From Chrysochromulina tobinii (taxonomy: Eukaryota; Haptophyta; Prymnesiales; Chrysochromulinaceae), in assembly GCA_001275005.1 (NCBI GenBank), contig JWZX01002012.1, forward strand, positions 1 to 24,274: a stretch of 24,274 nt of DNA. Direction: 5' to 3'. A program made the translations under genes and the position numbers. Of the stretch, positions 1 through 8,197 are shown in pieces (position 1 is the stretch's first letter; each line of letters opens with the position of its first letter). The notes beneath the pieces are model-generated. The model was not told the origin of the DNA, ran no database searches, and saw only the letters and a program-made list of their open reading frames with translations.

Positions 1-98
1 ACCAAAGCCCATACCGGCCCTACTCATATGGGAGGTCTTGCTGGACCTCAGTCGAGATCAGGTGAGTTTCCCCACTTGTCTCGCGACATGTCCCGGCT

Positions 99-136
99 CC
101 CCCGGTGTCTTTTTACCGGTAAAAAGACACCGGGGG
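99..136. repeat. Perfect 38-bp palindrome
   Basis: Every base from 99 to 117 pairs with its mirror base from 136 back to 118. The centre is ACCGGT and the arms read outward as a T/A run, the GACACC/GGTGTC core and a G/C run. It has no loop, so it could extrude as a cruciform or fold as a hairpin if transcribed. Its right arm is the first unit of the tandem array that follows. No coding potential is evident. Confidence 0.95.
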
Positions 137-225
137 GCGCCGGTAAAAAGACACCGGGGGGCGCCGGTAAAAAGACACCGGGGGGCGCCGGGACACACAC
201 GTTACCGGTAAAAAGACACCGGGGG
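118..225. repeat. 24-bp tandem repeat array (GGTAAAAAGACACC core)
   Basis: The core GGTAAAAAGACACC followed by a G run starts at 118, 142, 166 and 207. The first three units are exactly 24 bp apart and nearly identical. The fourth follows a short interruption (GGGACACACACGTTACC). The left arm of the adjoining palindrome is the same unit in inverted orientation. A weaker relative, AAAGACACCGGCGGGAGG, lies near 8593. Function is unknown; a minisatellite or protein-binding array are both possible. Confidence 0.9.
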
Positions 226-509
226 TACGTGTACTTGGCGCATTTGGAAAGAGACGGTGTGAGGTCCAATCGCATTCATAAGCCCGCCGCGCGATTCAGA
301 AAGCAAACTAAAGCAACGGAATTCCGCACAACGCATGATGTGGGTCTTCACATGCACTCGCAGACACTCTTGCGTGCGTACATCCGACAGCAGTGGGCGT
401 GGCCAGCTGCCAGCTCCAACGAGCGGGCGCGCCATCGTGCTCAGACGAGCTGATCAGCCGCTCCTACACTCTGCCTCCACGTTGGCCGTTTGGCGCCTTC
501 CACCTGGTC

Positions 510-1712
510 ATGGAGTTCACGCCCGGCACTTGTGACCTGTATTCAAGGAGGGCATCCTATTTCTGTTGCACTCTTGGAAGCGCGCGCAGCAATATTGATC
601 CACCGGGCGACCCAGAGTCCCACGTGCTCGAGGCGATCGCGTCCTTTCTTTCGCATTGCCAGCTGAGAGGAGTTCACCGCCCCTGCCGCTCTCTGGACCT
701 CGGTGCCAACAATGGCTGGATGAGCGCTTACATGATGCAACTTGGCAGCCGCGTGGTGTCTGTGGAGCCGGCAGCAGATCTAGCGCGCGCTCTCAACGAG
801 ACGGCAATGGTCAATTGCTGGGTCGATCGGCTGACATTGTACAATGCTCGCGCTTGCGTCGGGGCCAACCCTTGGTGCATGGCGCCCGTGCCCTGCTTAC
901 AATGTTCGTGCTGTAAGCAATGCTGGCGCTGGGGCAACAACCACGGTCGCAGCCAAGTGGCCGACAAGTACGGCGACAACTGTTCGGCGCACTTTGGATT
1001 GCCACCGAGTGTTGCGGGCGTCGACTACGACGAACTCTTATGGACGGCAGCCAGCGGCAGCGGCGAGATTGACTTGCTCAAGATGGATGCCGACGGACCC
1101 GAGGGCGAGTGGATGGAGCGCCTGGAGAAGCTGCTCTCTCAAGGCGCTGCGCTTCGCGTGCGCACCATCATCGTGGAGGGCTCGCACCTCGATCCGGCAG
1201 TGCTGCAGCGCATGCAGAACAAGCACAACTACACCGTCCTGCGTCTGGACCAGCACGACGAGCGCCGCTTCATCACGCGGCAGGGTTGGGACGCGTACTC
1301 ACCGAGCGGCACGTTTGCGCGGCTCGATCGCTTTCGTGACAAGCACGCAGAGAGCGAGCGAGCCCGCTGCAAGTACTCGCCGCGCGCTCGTGGATTGTTG
1401 CCGATGGGTGACAATGTGTCGCGTCTCGAGCTCGAGGATGAGTGGTTTGGGGTGCGTGCGATGCGCCACGTCTTTCGGATCAAGCCGGGCACAACTGAGC
1501 AGGGCTGGATGACCATCTTGCAACCCGTCATCCGCTGCTCATACCCGGGCCAGTACGTGCTCACCCTGGATACGGAGGACGAACTTCTGCCGCCTATGAA
1601 GAAGCCGTCGCCGGGTGGCTTTCGCTCGCCCGAGCGTCAGCACTGGAAACAGCGGCACGGCGCGCCGGAGTCGCCGACGCCGTTAGACGCCGTCGGCAAT
1701 GGTACTTTTTGA
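510..1712 (+). CDS. FkbM-family SAM-dependent methyltransferase
   Basis: The likely role is S-adenosylmethionine-dependent methyl transfer, probably O-methylation of a small molecule or glycan; the substrate is unknown. The glycine-rich SAM-binding motif I (LDLGANNG) is near residue 62, followed by the acidic strand end VVSVEP. The family's second signature appears near residue 187 as IDLLKMDADGPEGEW, the counterpart of the usual DLLKIDVEGxE. A Cys-rich insertion (CMAPVPCLQCSCCKQC) sits between the two. The start is the ATG at 510, giving 400 aa. The frame stays open upstream to a GTG at 393, so an upstream exon is possible. I see no signal peptide or convincing transmembrane helix. The C-terminal region after about residue 290 matches nothing I recognise. 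Family assignment is good; substrate and location are open. Confidence 0.82.
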   Translation: MEFTPGTCDLYSRRASYFCCTLGSARSNIDPPGDPESHVLEAIASFLSHCQLRGVHRPCRSLDLGANNGWMSAYMMQLGSRVVSVEPAADLARALNETAMVNCWVDRLTLYNARACVGANPWCMAPVPCLQCSCCKQCWRWGNNHGRSQVADKYGDNCSAHFGLPPSVAGVDYDELLWTAASGSGEIDLLKMDADGPEGEWMERLEKLLSQGAALRVRTIIVEGSHLDPAVLQRMQNKHNYTVLRLDQHDERRFITRQGWDAYSPSGTFARLDRFRDKHAESERARCKYSPRARGLLPMGDNVSRLELEDEWFGVRAMRHVFRIKPGTTEQGWMTILQPVIRCSYPGQYVLTLDTEDELLPPMKKPSPGGFRSPERQHWKQRHGAPESPTPLDAVGNGTF

Positions 1713-1991
1713 CGATGGGGACGCCTCGAGGTCGATAAGAGGTCGAGTGCACCAATCGCAACACACGCGTCGCTACACAGTACAGAGCCTTTCGACGGTA
1801 GTACACCGCTGTCCAGCGTGGACCGTGGTACAGGTAGGAAGGTACAGTTACACACGAGGCCGGGCGCGTCGGTAGGGGCGAGTAGGGCGGCCAACGGGGG
1901 ACCCCGGCCGCCCCCTGCCGCGCCGCGCGGTCGGTTGCACGTCGGTCGTCGCGCCCCGTTAAACGCCTATTATCTTGAAGAAACACATGCG

Positions 1992-2804
1992 CTACCAAAA
2001 CGCTGACAACCTCAACACTGGTAAGCTGCCTACCACAGCCCTGGCCCATCTTAGCCCAAAGTAAGCGATGTCAATTATGCTGCCTCGAAAACTGGGCGAG
2101 AGTGCGAGCGCGGCGGGCATGAGCATCAACCTTGTCTGGCTTGGAATGAGAAGCACCAGAGCGACACCGGCCGCGAGCAGCGCCGCCTCGGGGACCGTTT
2201 CGTCGGCAGGCGTGAGGTCAAACCCAGCAATCCAGCTCCTCCAGTTGAAGATGCCAAACGACCAGGCGAGCAGGTACGTGGTTGCCGACAGGCTCATCGG
2301 GATGGCCACAGACGGAGAAGGCGGCGCGCGCCAAAAGAAGGCGGCGCACAGGTAGCTGACCCACGCGGCCGCGAGTCCATGGACACCACCCGCTGGAGCA
2401 CTGAGAGCGGGCGCAACTATGAGCAGAAAGAGGAAGTCGAGAGCTTGCAGGGGAGGCTCTCGAGTGAGCTGTCGCAGGCTTGCATCGTCCAACTGTACTG
2501 CTAGCTCAATCAGCAGGGCGCTCAGCCAGCACGCGGCAGCGCTGCCGAGTTGCACGCTGCTCTGCAGGAGCGTCACGTACGTCAGCATGCCCTTGAGCAC
2601 GAACAACAGCACGCCCGTGATGAGAGCGCCCGTGCTGTCCTCTCCAGCTGCCGCCGACGAACCTGCAGATTCGCGCGGCGAACGCAGGTAGTAGAGCAAG
2701 GCGAGGCCAGCAAATGTGAGCACCGGCAGGATGGCAAAAAGGGTGCAAGCCACGACGATGGCCACCATGAAGTCGACTAGGCGCCGCACGACCCAGACGA
2801 GCAT
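1992..2804 (-). CDS. Polytopic membrane protein, unknown family
   Basis: The 270-aa product starting at the ATG at 2804 is mostly hydrophobic. Likely membrane segments are an N-terminal one (FMVAIVVACTLFAILPVL), a pair after a short Ser/Ala-rich loop (ALITGVLLFVLKGMLTYV and QLGSAAACWLSALLIELA), one around LDFLFLLIVAPALSA, one at AAAWVSYLCAAFFW and one at AALLAAGVALVLLIP. That makes about six to eight spans, so it is an integral membrane protein. I recognise no transporter or enzyme signature. The frame extends 19 codons upstream to 2861, but that extension is hydrophilic and the 2804 ATG places the first helix near the N-terminus. It converges with the FkbM-type gene and diverges from the gene at 2966, sharing a 161-bp upstream region. 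Confidence 0.72.
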   Translation of the reverse strand: MLVWVVRRLVDFMVAIVVACTLFAILPVLTFAGLALLYYLRSPRESAGSSAAAGEDSTGALITGVLLFVLKGMLTYVTLLQSSVQLGSAAACWLSALLIELAVQLDDASLRQLTREPPLQALDFLFLLIVAPALSAPAGGVHGLAAAWVSYLCAAFFWRAPPSPSVAIPMSLSATTYLLAWSFGIFNWRSWIAGFDLTPADETVPEAALLAAGVALVLLIPSQTRLMLMPAALALSPSFRGSIIDIAYFGLRWARAVVGSLPVLRLSAFW

Positions 2805-2965
2805 GCCTCCTGTGTGCCAGGCCCAATCGCATGAACACCCCCCGCGTGATGATGTGGGCAATCAAGCCCGAGTTCATCGAACTTGAGTCACCGAGCAAGT
2901 TCCAGTGCCCCTGAGCGATGACTCGCTTTGTTCATTAATTCACACTTGTCTTGCCTTGGTTCACG

Positions 2966-3781
2966 ATGCCGAGCTCTTCTTCGGAGCCCCTTCTTGTTGC
3001 TGCGCAGCGCGTACGTCTCTCTGGCCTTGTGAGCCGACCGGAGCTGAACGGCGTCTGCGGCAGCATTCTCCGCCACGATCGGGCGAAAGGAAGATATGCC
3101 ATCAAGTTGGACAACGGATCGGAGTCCATTCTCGCAAAGCGAGAAAATCTCACTTTGGAGCTCGACGCAGGAAGCCGTGCTGCGCGACGAGCCACGCTCT
3201 CGGCTCACGTGGCGCGGCAGCACACACTGCAGATCGAGGGCTCCACGCACGTGAGCGCCGTCGCGGCCGCAAAGTCTCGCTCCGAGCTGAGCGACGATGT
3301 CTGGGACCGTGTTGTCGAGATCCAGCGGGAGGTGCAGGTGTGCTGCAACGCCTGCGAGAGCGAATTTCCAGCGCTGATGCTCGAAGCCATTCAAGCGGAC
3401 GATGCGTCGTGCTGGAGCCGAACCTCCGTTGCATATGCACACTATCTCATGGGCCAGGTGCGTGGTGCAGGGGTTGCATCATCCTCGTCCAAGATGGAGC
3501 CGTCCATGGAGGGGAAGCGTCTGGCGACGCGCGTGCTCCAAATACACGGCTGCCAAGGCCGGTGTCGAGACGCCATGCTCGCCGCGGCGCTCCTCACGGC
3601 GGGCGGCCCGTTATCGCCGGAGGACGCGGCCAGCTTGCTCTGCGCCGCCTCGGAGACTTGCTCGGTACTCCATCGCGACGAGTGGGAGAGAGTCAAGGAA
3701 CGTGATGCCATGCAGCGCGAGCTGCAGGAGCATTGGGATCGAGACACGGCAACGCGCATCAAGAAAGAGAGTGCCGAGTAG
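2966..3781 (+). CDS. Protein with N-terminal SH3/KOW-like small beta-barrel module
   Basis: The product is 271 aa from the ATG at 2966. Residues 14-65 form a compact module with the pattern VRLxGLxxRPELNGxxGxI, then KGRYAIKLDNG, then LAKRENL. I recall this module from many haptophyte and other chromist proteins, where it resembles an SH3 or KOW fold and probably binds proteins or nucleic acid. Beyond it, residues about 100-270 are predicted helical and moderately charged. They contain several Cys (CCNACE, CxGRC) but no zinc-finger spacing I can name. The C-terminus is very charged (ERDAMQRELQEHWDRDTATRIKKE) and may be a coiled coil. No signal peptide is seen. Function is unknown. It lies head to head with the membrane-protein gene ending at 2804. 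Confidence 0.65.
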   Translation: MPSSSSEPLLVAAQRVRLSGLVSRPELNGVCGSILRHDRAKGRYAIKLDNGSESILAKRENLTLELDAGSRAARRATLSAHVARQHTLQIEGSTHVSAVAAAKSRSELSDDVWDRVVEIQREVQVCCNACESEFPALMLEAIQADDASCWSRTSVAYAHYLMGQVRGAGVASSSSKMEPSMEGKRLATRVLQIHGCQGRCRDAMLAAALLTAGGPLSPEDAASLLCAASETCSVLHRDEWERVKERDAMQRELQEHWDRDTATRIKKESAE

Positions 3782-4058
3782 GCGGCTCGTAGCCAATTGC
3801 TCGTAGCAAGCTTGCATCCTGATCCTCCTCCTGCTGGACCTTTGAGCTTTGTGCTGGACCTTGTGCCCCCAGAGCCCAGAGGGAGCCTACAGTATTTAGA
3901 TATCAAGGCACGCCTTAGACTTCTCAGAGCTCGCTTGCCCGTTAGGTGTCGATTTAACTAAACTTGACCCAAACTGGCACTGAAAATGTGAAAATCTAAC
4001 GGACCCCCCCCACACAAAAGCACGCGCTATCGCACGCCCAGGAAGTTGCGTCCTGAGC

Positions 4059-5188
4059 ATGATCCGGATCCGCGCGCGGCGGCCCGCCACGGCGGCGTCG
4101 GCGGCGCATGCCACCCTCGACCAGCTTGATCATCTTCCGGGTGATTCCGACGAGGAGCACGATCCGCGACGGCTGGTCGGCAGCGACGAGGAGTACAACG
4201 ACAAGGACGATGAGGCAGCCCAGCTCGCCGCGGAGCTCGACGAGACGATGTCGCGTTCCGGCTCGGAGTGGTCGAATTTGGTGTGGTGGGGCGATAATCA
4301 ATCCGACATCGATCTGCGCGAGTACGAGCTCCGCCGAGTGAGTGGCTTCACGTTCGCCCGCCCGCGCGTCGCCATCGACCGCGCCAAGGAGTCGATGCGC
4401 AGCGCCGTGGTCCGCGTCAAGGCGACGGCGCGCGACAAGCGTGCCAAGGCCTCGGCATTCGTGGATCGGCGCAAGCAGCGGTTGTGGAGCGGCCTCCACA
4501 GCGTCGACGAGCGTCGCGAGGTGGCGCTGCGCGTCATCCAGCGCGCAGCACGCGAGAAGAAGCATGCGTTGGCAATGCGCGCCGCCGGCGCCGGGCGCTC
4601 GACGAAGGCGGCGCTGCGCCACGCTGGAGGCTCTTCCAAGGCGGCTCTCCGCCATGGGGTCGACATCGTGGCGGGCACAGCCGAAGCGGCGCTCGACAAG
4701 GCCGTCGCGGCGCGCGACGTGATGGCGGAGAAGCGCGAGGTCGCTCGCAAAGTTCTCTCCAAGAACCTCGTGCGCTGGCGGCAGCGCCACGAGGCGCGGC
4801 GCGAGGGGAGCGACGTTGCACGGGCGGACGGGAGCATGCTGTCACGGCGCAGCTTTGTACGACCCGCCTTCAAACTGCCGCATCTTCCCGGACAGCATGC
4901 AAGTGCTCACCATGGCGCCATTTCCCCACAGGTACGACCCGCCTTCAAACTGCCTCGACCCCAGAGCTCCGATACCTCCGAGTCCCGATTTGGCAAGGGC
5001 GCCGTTTTGAGCACCGATGCCTCCGAGGTCGCCCGAAATGGCAAGGGCGCCGTGTTGAGCACCGAGAGCACCGAGTCCTCCTCTTCCCCCCCGGGGGGCG
5101 CGGCCGTGACCGACAAGCCCCACACCGCGCGCCGTATTGGGCTTCCCGCGACGGCCGCAGCCGTGCAGGCCGGCGATGCGCCGGGGGC

Positions 5189-5219
<31 letters not shown>

Positions 5220-5668
5220 AACACGGCGCCCTTGCCCATCCCCGTCACCTCCCCTGTTGTCATCCGTCGTGGCAGTCGGCGCCCGATGTGGGCAGGCACG
5301 TCCCCGGTCGAGGCGCGTGTGGTCGGTACCCGAGCGCCAGCGGCCAGCGCTCGCGCGCCGGTGGCCAAGGCGGTGGTCGAGGTCGTCGCCATGGTCGCCG
5401 ACACGATACCGCCCGATACGGCGCCGCCCGGCACGGCGCTGCCCGATACGGCGCTGCCCGATATGGCGCTGCCCGATACGGCGCCGCCCGGCACGGCGCC
5501 ACTCGATTCACGCCGGAGCTGGTATGAATGGGCCATCGGCTCCGCTGGCAGCGCCGTATCGGGCAGCAGCAGCAGCAGCGCCGCCGCGGAGGAGGTCCGT
5601 GCACCCGCCGCGACGACCAGCGCGGAAGAGGCTGGCGGCTCGGACGACAAGACGGCGGCGGCGGCGGA

Positions 5669-5701
<33 letters not shown>

Positions 5702-8197
5702 ACTGCCATATAAGGCAGGCGAAGCTATGCCCGGGCCTGTGCCATGGAGCACTCCACCTCCCCCATCGCCCACGACGGCGCCTCCCCAATCGCCCACGAC
5801 GGCGCCTCCCCAATCGCCCACGACGGCGCCTCCCCAATCGCCCACGACGGCGCACTCGCACCGGAGCTCCGCGTTAGTCTCGCCTGCCGAGAGCGAAGAC
5901 GATGAGTCGATGGAAAGCAAGGTGAGATGATGGCCTCTGATGAGCCCTGATTGCCTCTGATGAGGAGTCGATGGAGAGCAAGGTGAGATGATTGCCTCTG
6001 ATGAGTCATGATTGCCTCCGATGGACTCTAATTGGCACTGACTGAGACTGGCTGTGAACTGAGACTGGCTGTGAACTGAGACTGGCTGTGAACTGAGACT
6101 GGCTGTGAACTGAGACTGGCTGTGAACTGAGACTGGCTGTGAACTGAGACTGACTGTGAAGAGCCCTGATTGACTTTGACGGACTCACATGGGCACCGAC
6201 TGAGACTGACTGACCTGCACCGGTGGGGTGCCCGACAGGAGTGTTATCACGATGCCGAGGAGACGGCGGGCGAGGAGGCGACCGAAGCAGCGGACGGGGC
6301 TGCGGACGGGGCGACCGCGACGACACACACATTGGACGAGCCCGGCGCCCACGACAGCGCACGTTCGACCTCAGCCTACCTCCTGGCTCCGAACGTCGTT
6401 TATCAACCGACGGACGCGCCACCCGTGAGTAGGCCCGTTGATTGGCACTGATGACGGTTGATTGGCACTGATGACGGTTGATTGGCACTGATGACGGTTG
6501 ATTGGTACTGATGACGGTTGATTGGTACTGATGACGATTGATGACGATTGATGACGATTGATGACCTTGGATTGACATTGATCGTCTCTGTGCTCATTGC
6601 ATGCAGGTGCGGGGCCCTGCCTACTTCGAAGATGGCAAGAAGATCGCGGCAGTTGGCACTCCGCTGTGCGACTTCTTCGGCGCACAGACGTTCGAACTCA
6701 ACGGCGAGCATCTCGCCGGCGCTTCGGCCACGCTGCTGCAAGCAGGGGTCATAGTGCCGCCGCGCTCGGCGCGCTTCGTGCTCTCCCTCCACTTTATGAA
6801 CCCGAGGCACTCGAGCAACGCGCCGTACAATGTGCTGATGATCCACTCGGCGTCCGACACGGCGCCTGCGGAGGCCGAGGGCCCATCGGCAGCGCTGCTG
6901 CGTGAGCTGTGGGATGGCGATGCCACCACTGCCGTGAGTCGGCTGAAGGTCCTTGCCGCACTCCGGAGCGGACCCCAGTTGGTGCGTCGCCTCTGATGGC
7001 CTCTGTCTGATGGCCTCTGATCGCCTCTGATCGCCTCTGATCGCCTCTGATTGCCTCCGATCATCTGTGATGACCACCCTCATTAGGTACGGGCAACGCT
7101 CGCGTGGCTGGGGCTCGACGACAGCCGCCCGATGCTCATCTGCCGGCAAGTGCATGCCAGCGTGAATCGGGCCACACTGCCGCACCGCGCCGCGCCACCG
7201 GGCGCTGTACCGGGCGCTGGGCTCCCGGAGACGTTCGATCACGTGGAGATCGCCTTCGACATCGCCGCCTCGCCTCTGTGTAACCAGATGTTCCGGTAGG
7301 CCTGATTGCCTCTGATTGCCTCTGATTGCCTCTGATTGCCTCTGATTGCCTCTGATTGCCTCGCCTCGCCTCTGTGTAACCAGATGTTCCGGTAGGCCTG
7401 ATTGCCTCTGATTGCCTCTGATTGCCTCTGTGATGGCCCGTGATGGCCTCTGCTGACCACTGATAAGCACTGATGAGCACTGATGAGCACTGATGAGCAC
7501 TGATGAGCACTGATGAGCACTGATGAGCACTGATGAGCACTGATGAGCACTGATGAGCACTGATGAGCACTGATGAGCACTGATGATGACGGGTGGCCTT
7601 TGTTGTGCAGTTATGCTTGGTCCTCCCTCCCGTCGATCGAGGTTGGAATCACATTGATCCTCGAGGCGCGCCGTGCCGAGCACCTGCCCGAGCACCCTCT
7701 CGCACGTGCGTACTTCCAGGTAATGTCCTCGATGACCTCCGATGACCTCCGATGACCTCCGATGACACCTCTGATGACACCTCCGATGACCTCCGATGAC
7801 ACCTCTGATGACATCTCTGACGACCTCTTGCGTCGCACGCACGCGCCCCCTACCAGGGCTTACGTCACGAGGACTTCCACAAGCAGCCACCCGAGTGGCC
7901 CGCCGATCCGTCCGAGGTGCTGTGAATGCTGTGAATGCCTCTGTGAATGCCTCTGTGAATGCCACCCGAGTGGCCCGCCGATCCGTCCGAGGTACCCGCC
8001 GTCCTGATTGCCTCTCTGATCGTCACTGGCCGCCTCTGATTGCGTCTGATTGCGTCCCTCATCAGGTACCCGGTGTCCTGATCGGCTCGTACACGGTCGG
8101 GCGTGCGGCTAGCGAACCCGGCTCATGGCAGTCGACGCGCACCCTTCTAGATAATGAGAAGAAGTCCAAGAAAAAGGGCGGCGGGTTCTTCGGCTGA
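4059..8197 (+). CDS. EDR2_C (DUF1336) domain protein, seven exons
   Basis: Proposed exons are 4059-5921, 6239-6424, 6607-6981, 7087-7295, 7611-7719, 7857-7916 and 8066-8197. All junctions are GT-AG and keep frame, with one Arg codon split CG|T between exons 4 and 5; the product is 977 aa. Residues about 684-915 match the EDR2 C-terminal domain. Its start VRGPAYFEDGKKI corresponds to the family's RGxNYxxDxKK, and its end FDHVEIAFDIA...PSIEVGITLILEAR corresponds to the family's YLEIDVDI and the conserved terminal helix and strand. Family members act in lipid-linked membrane processes; in plants the domain follows PH and START domains, which I do not see here. The 621-residue first exon is acidic, then basic and helical, then low-complexity: LPDTA repeats, an Ala run and PPQSPTTA repeats. 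The tail is Lys/Gly-rich. The domain call is good, the exon model is internally consistent, and the function is unproven. Confidence 0.83.
4857..4954 (+). repeat. 23-bp direct repeat bounding a 75-nt candidate intron
   Basis: An identical 23-bp sequence beginning GTACGACCCGCC occurs at 4857-4879 and 4932-4954. The first copy begins with GT. The second is preceded by a pyrimidine-rich tract ending CCCCACAG, a good 3' splice acceptor. The enclosed 75 nt is a multiple of three with no stop, so the frame reads through whether or not it is spliced. If retained, the protein carries VRPAFKLP twice. Confidence 0.8.
5398..5852 (+). repeat. In-frame low-complexity repeats in EDR2_C gene exon 1
   Basis: Three coding repeats lie here. 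The first, about 5403-5505, is a 15-bp unit near CCCGATACGGCGCTG encoding PDTAL-type pentapeptides. The second, about 5651-5704, is a GGC/GCG run encoding polyalanine. The third is a 24-bp unit starting at 5766, 5790, 5814 and 5838 that encodes SPTTAPPQ. They suggest a disordered linker between the N-terminal region and the EDR2_C domain. Confidence 0.85.
5922..6238 (+). repeat. EDR2_C gene intron 1: duplicated donor plus 17-bp minisatellite
   Basis: This 317-nt intron begins GTGAGA and ends CCCGACAG. The 61-bp block 5904-5964, which spans the exon end and splice donor, is repeated at 5965-6025 with about seven mismatches, so a second GTGAGA donor lies at 5983. Seven copies of the 17-mer GAGACTGGCTGTGAACT fill 6044-6160, the last slightly diverged. 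Decamer-like units such as TGATTGCCTC occur between them. Confidence 0.85.
6425..6606 (+). repeat. EDR2_C gene intron 2: 20-bp and 10-bp tandem repeats
   Basis: This 182-nt intron begins GTGAGT and ends GCATGCAG. Five copies of a 20-bp unit (GTTGATTGGCACTGATGACG, with C/T variation) fill 6437-6536. Three 10-bp ATTGATGACG/C units follow to 6566. The remaining 40 nt before the acceptor is not repetitive. Confidence 0.85.
6982..7086 (+). repeat. EDR2_C gene intron 3: decamer repeats
   Basis: This 105-nt intron begins GTGCGT and ends CATTAG. Most of it is a run of 10-bp units of the form CTCTGATCGC with variants CTCTGATGGC and CTCTGATTGC. The flanking exons join in phase 0 and continue the EDR2_C domain. 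Confidence 0.83.
7296..7610 (+). repeat. EDR2_C gene intron 4: duplicated exon end and donor, two decamer arrays
   Basis: This 315-nt intron begins GTAGGC and ends TTGTGCAG. Bases 7267-7334, covering the exon 4 end, the donor and the first repeats, recur perfectly at 7363-7430, an offset of 96 bp. TGATTGCCTC decamers follow each donor copy. Eleven perfect TGATGAGCAC decamers fill 7471-7580. Reading into the intron gives an immediate TAG stop, so splicing is required for the domain to continue. Confidence 0.87.
7720..7856 (+). repeat. EDR2_C gene intron 5: decamer repeats
   Basis: This 137-nt intron begins GTAATG and ends CTACCAG. It is mostly GATGACCTCC units, with 12-bp variants GATGACACCTCY, up to about 7830. 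The last 30 nt before the acceptor is non-repetitive and partly pyrimidine-rich. Confidence 0.83.
7917..8065 (+). repeat. EDR2_C gene intron 6: copy of its own exon junction
   Basis: This 149-nt intron begins GTGCTG and ends CATCAG. Short TGTGAATGCCTC units fill its start. Bases 7886-7918 (exon 6 end plus GT) recur exactly at 7961-7993. The bases after the second copy resemble the start of exon 7 (19 of the first 23 positions by eye). TGATTGCGTC units precede the acceptor. Confidence 0.82.

Noticed and set aside
1-453. A 141-codon plus-strand frame containing the repeated peptide KKTPGGAG
   Set aside because: The peptide is just the 24-bp repeat read in one frame, and the remainder lacks coding character.
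4907-5920. A 337-codon minus-strand frame opposite the first exon of the EDR2_C gene
   Set aside because: It is a GC-rich antisense shadow made of Ala/Gly/Val repeats, and the plus strand joins in phase to recognised exons.
7471-7580. C/D-box snoRNA-like signals, since TGATGA and CTGA recur in intron 4
   Set aside because: The boxes recur every 10 bp with no room for guide sequence or a terminal stem; they are a by-product of the repeat unit.
6403-7965. A 520-codon open frame on the minus strand with repeated LISAHQCSSV and RQSEAIRGNQ peptides
   Set aside because: It is the reverse reading of the decamer repeats in the EDR2_C gene introns; 10-bp repeats stay open in some frames. The plus-strand exons carry recognisable domain sequence.
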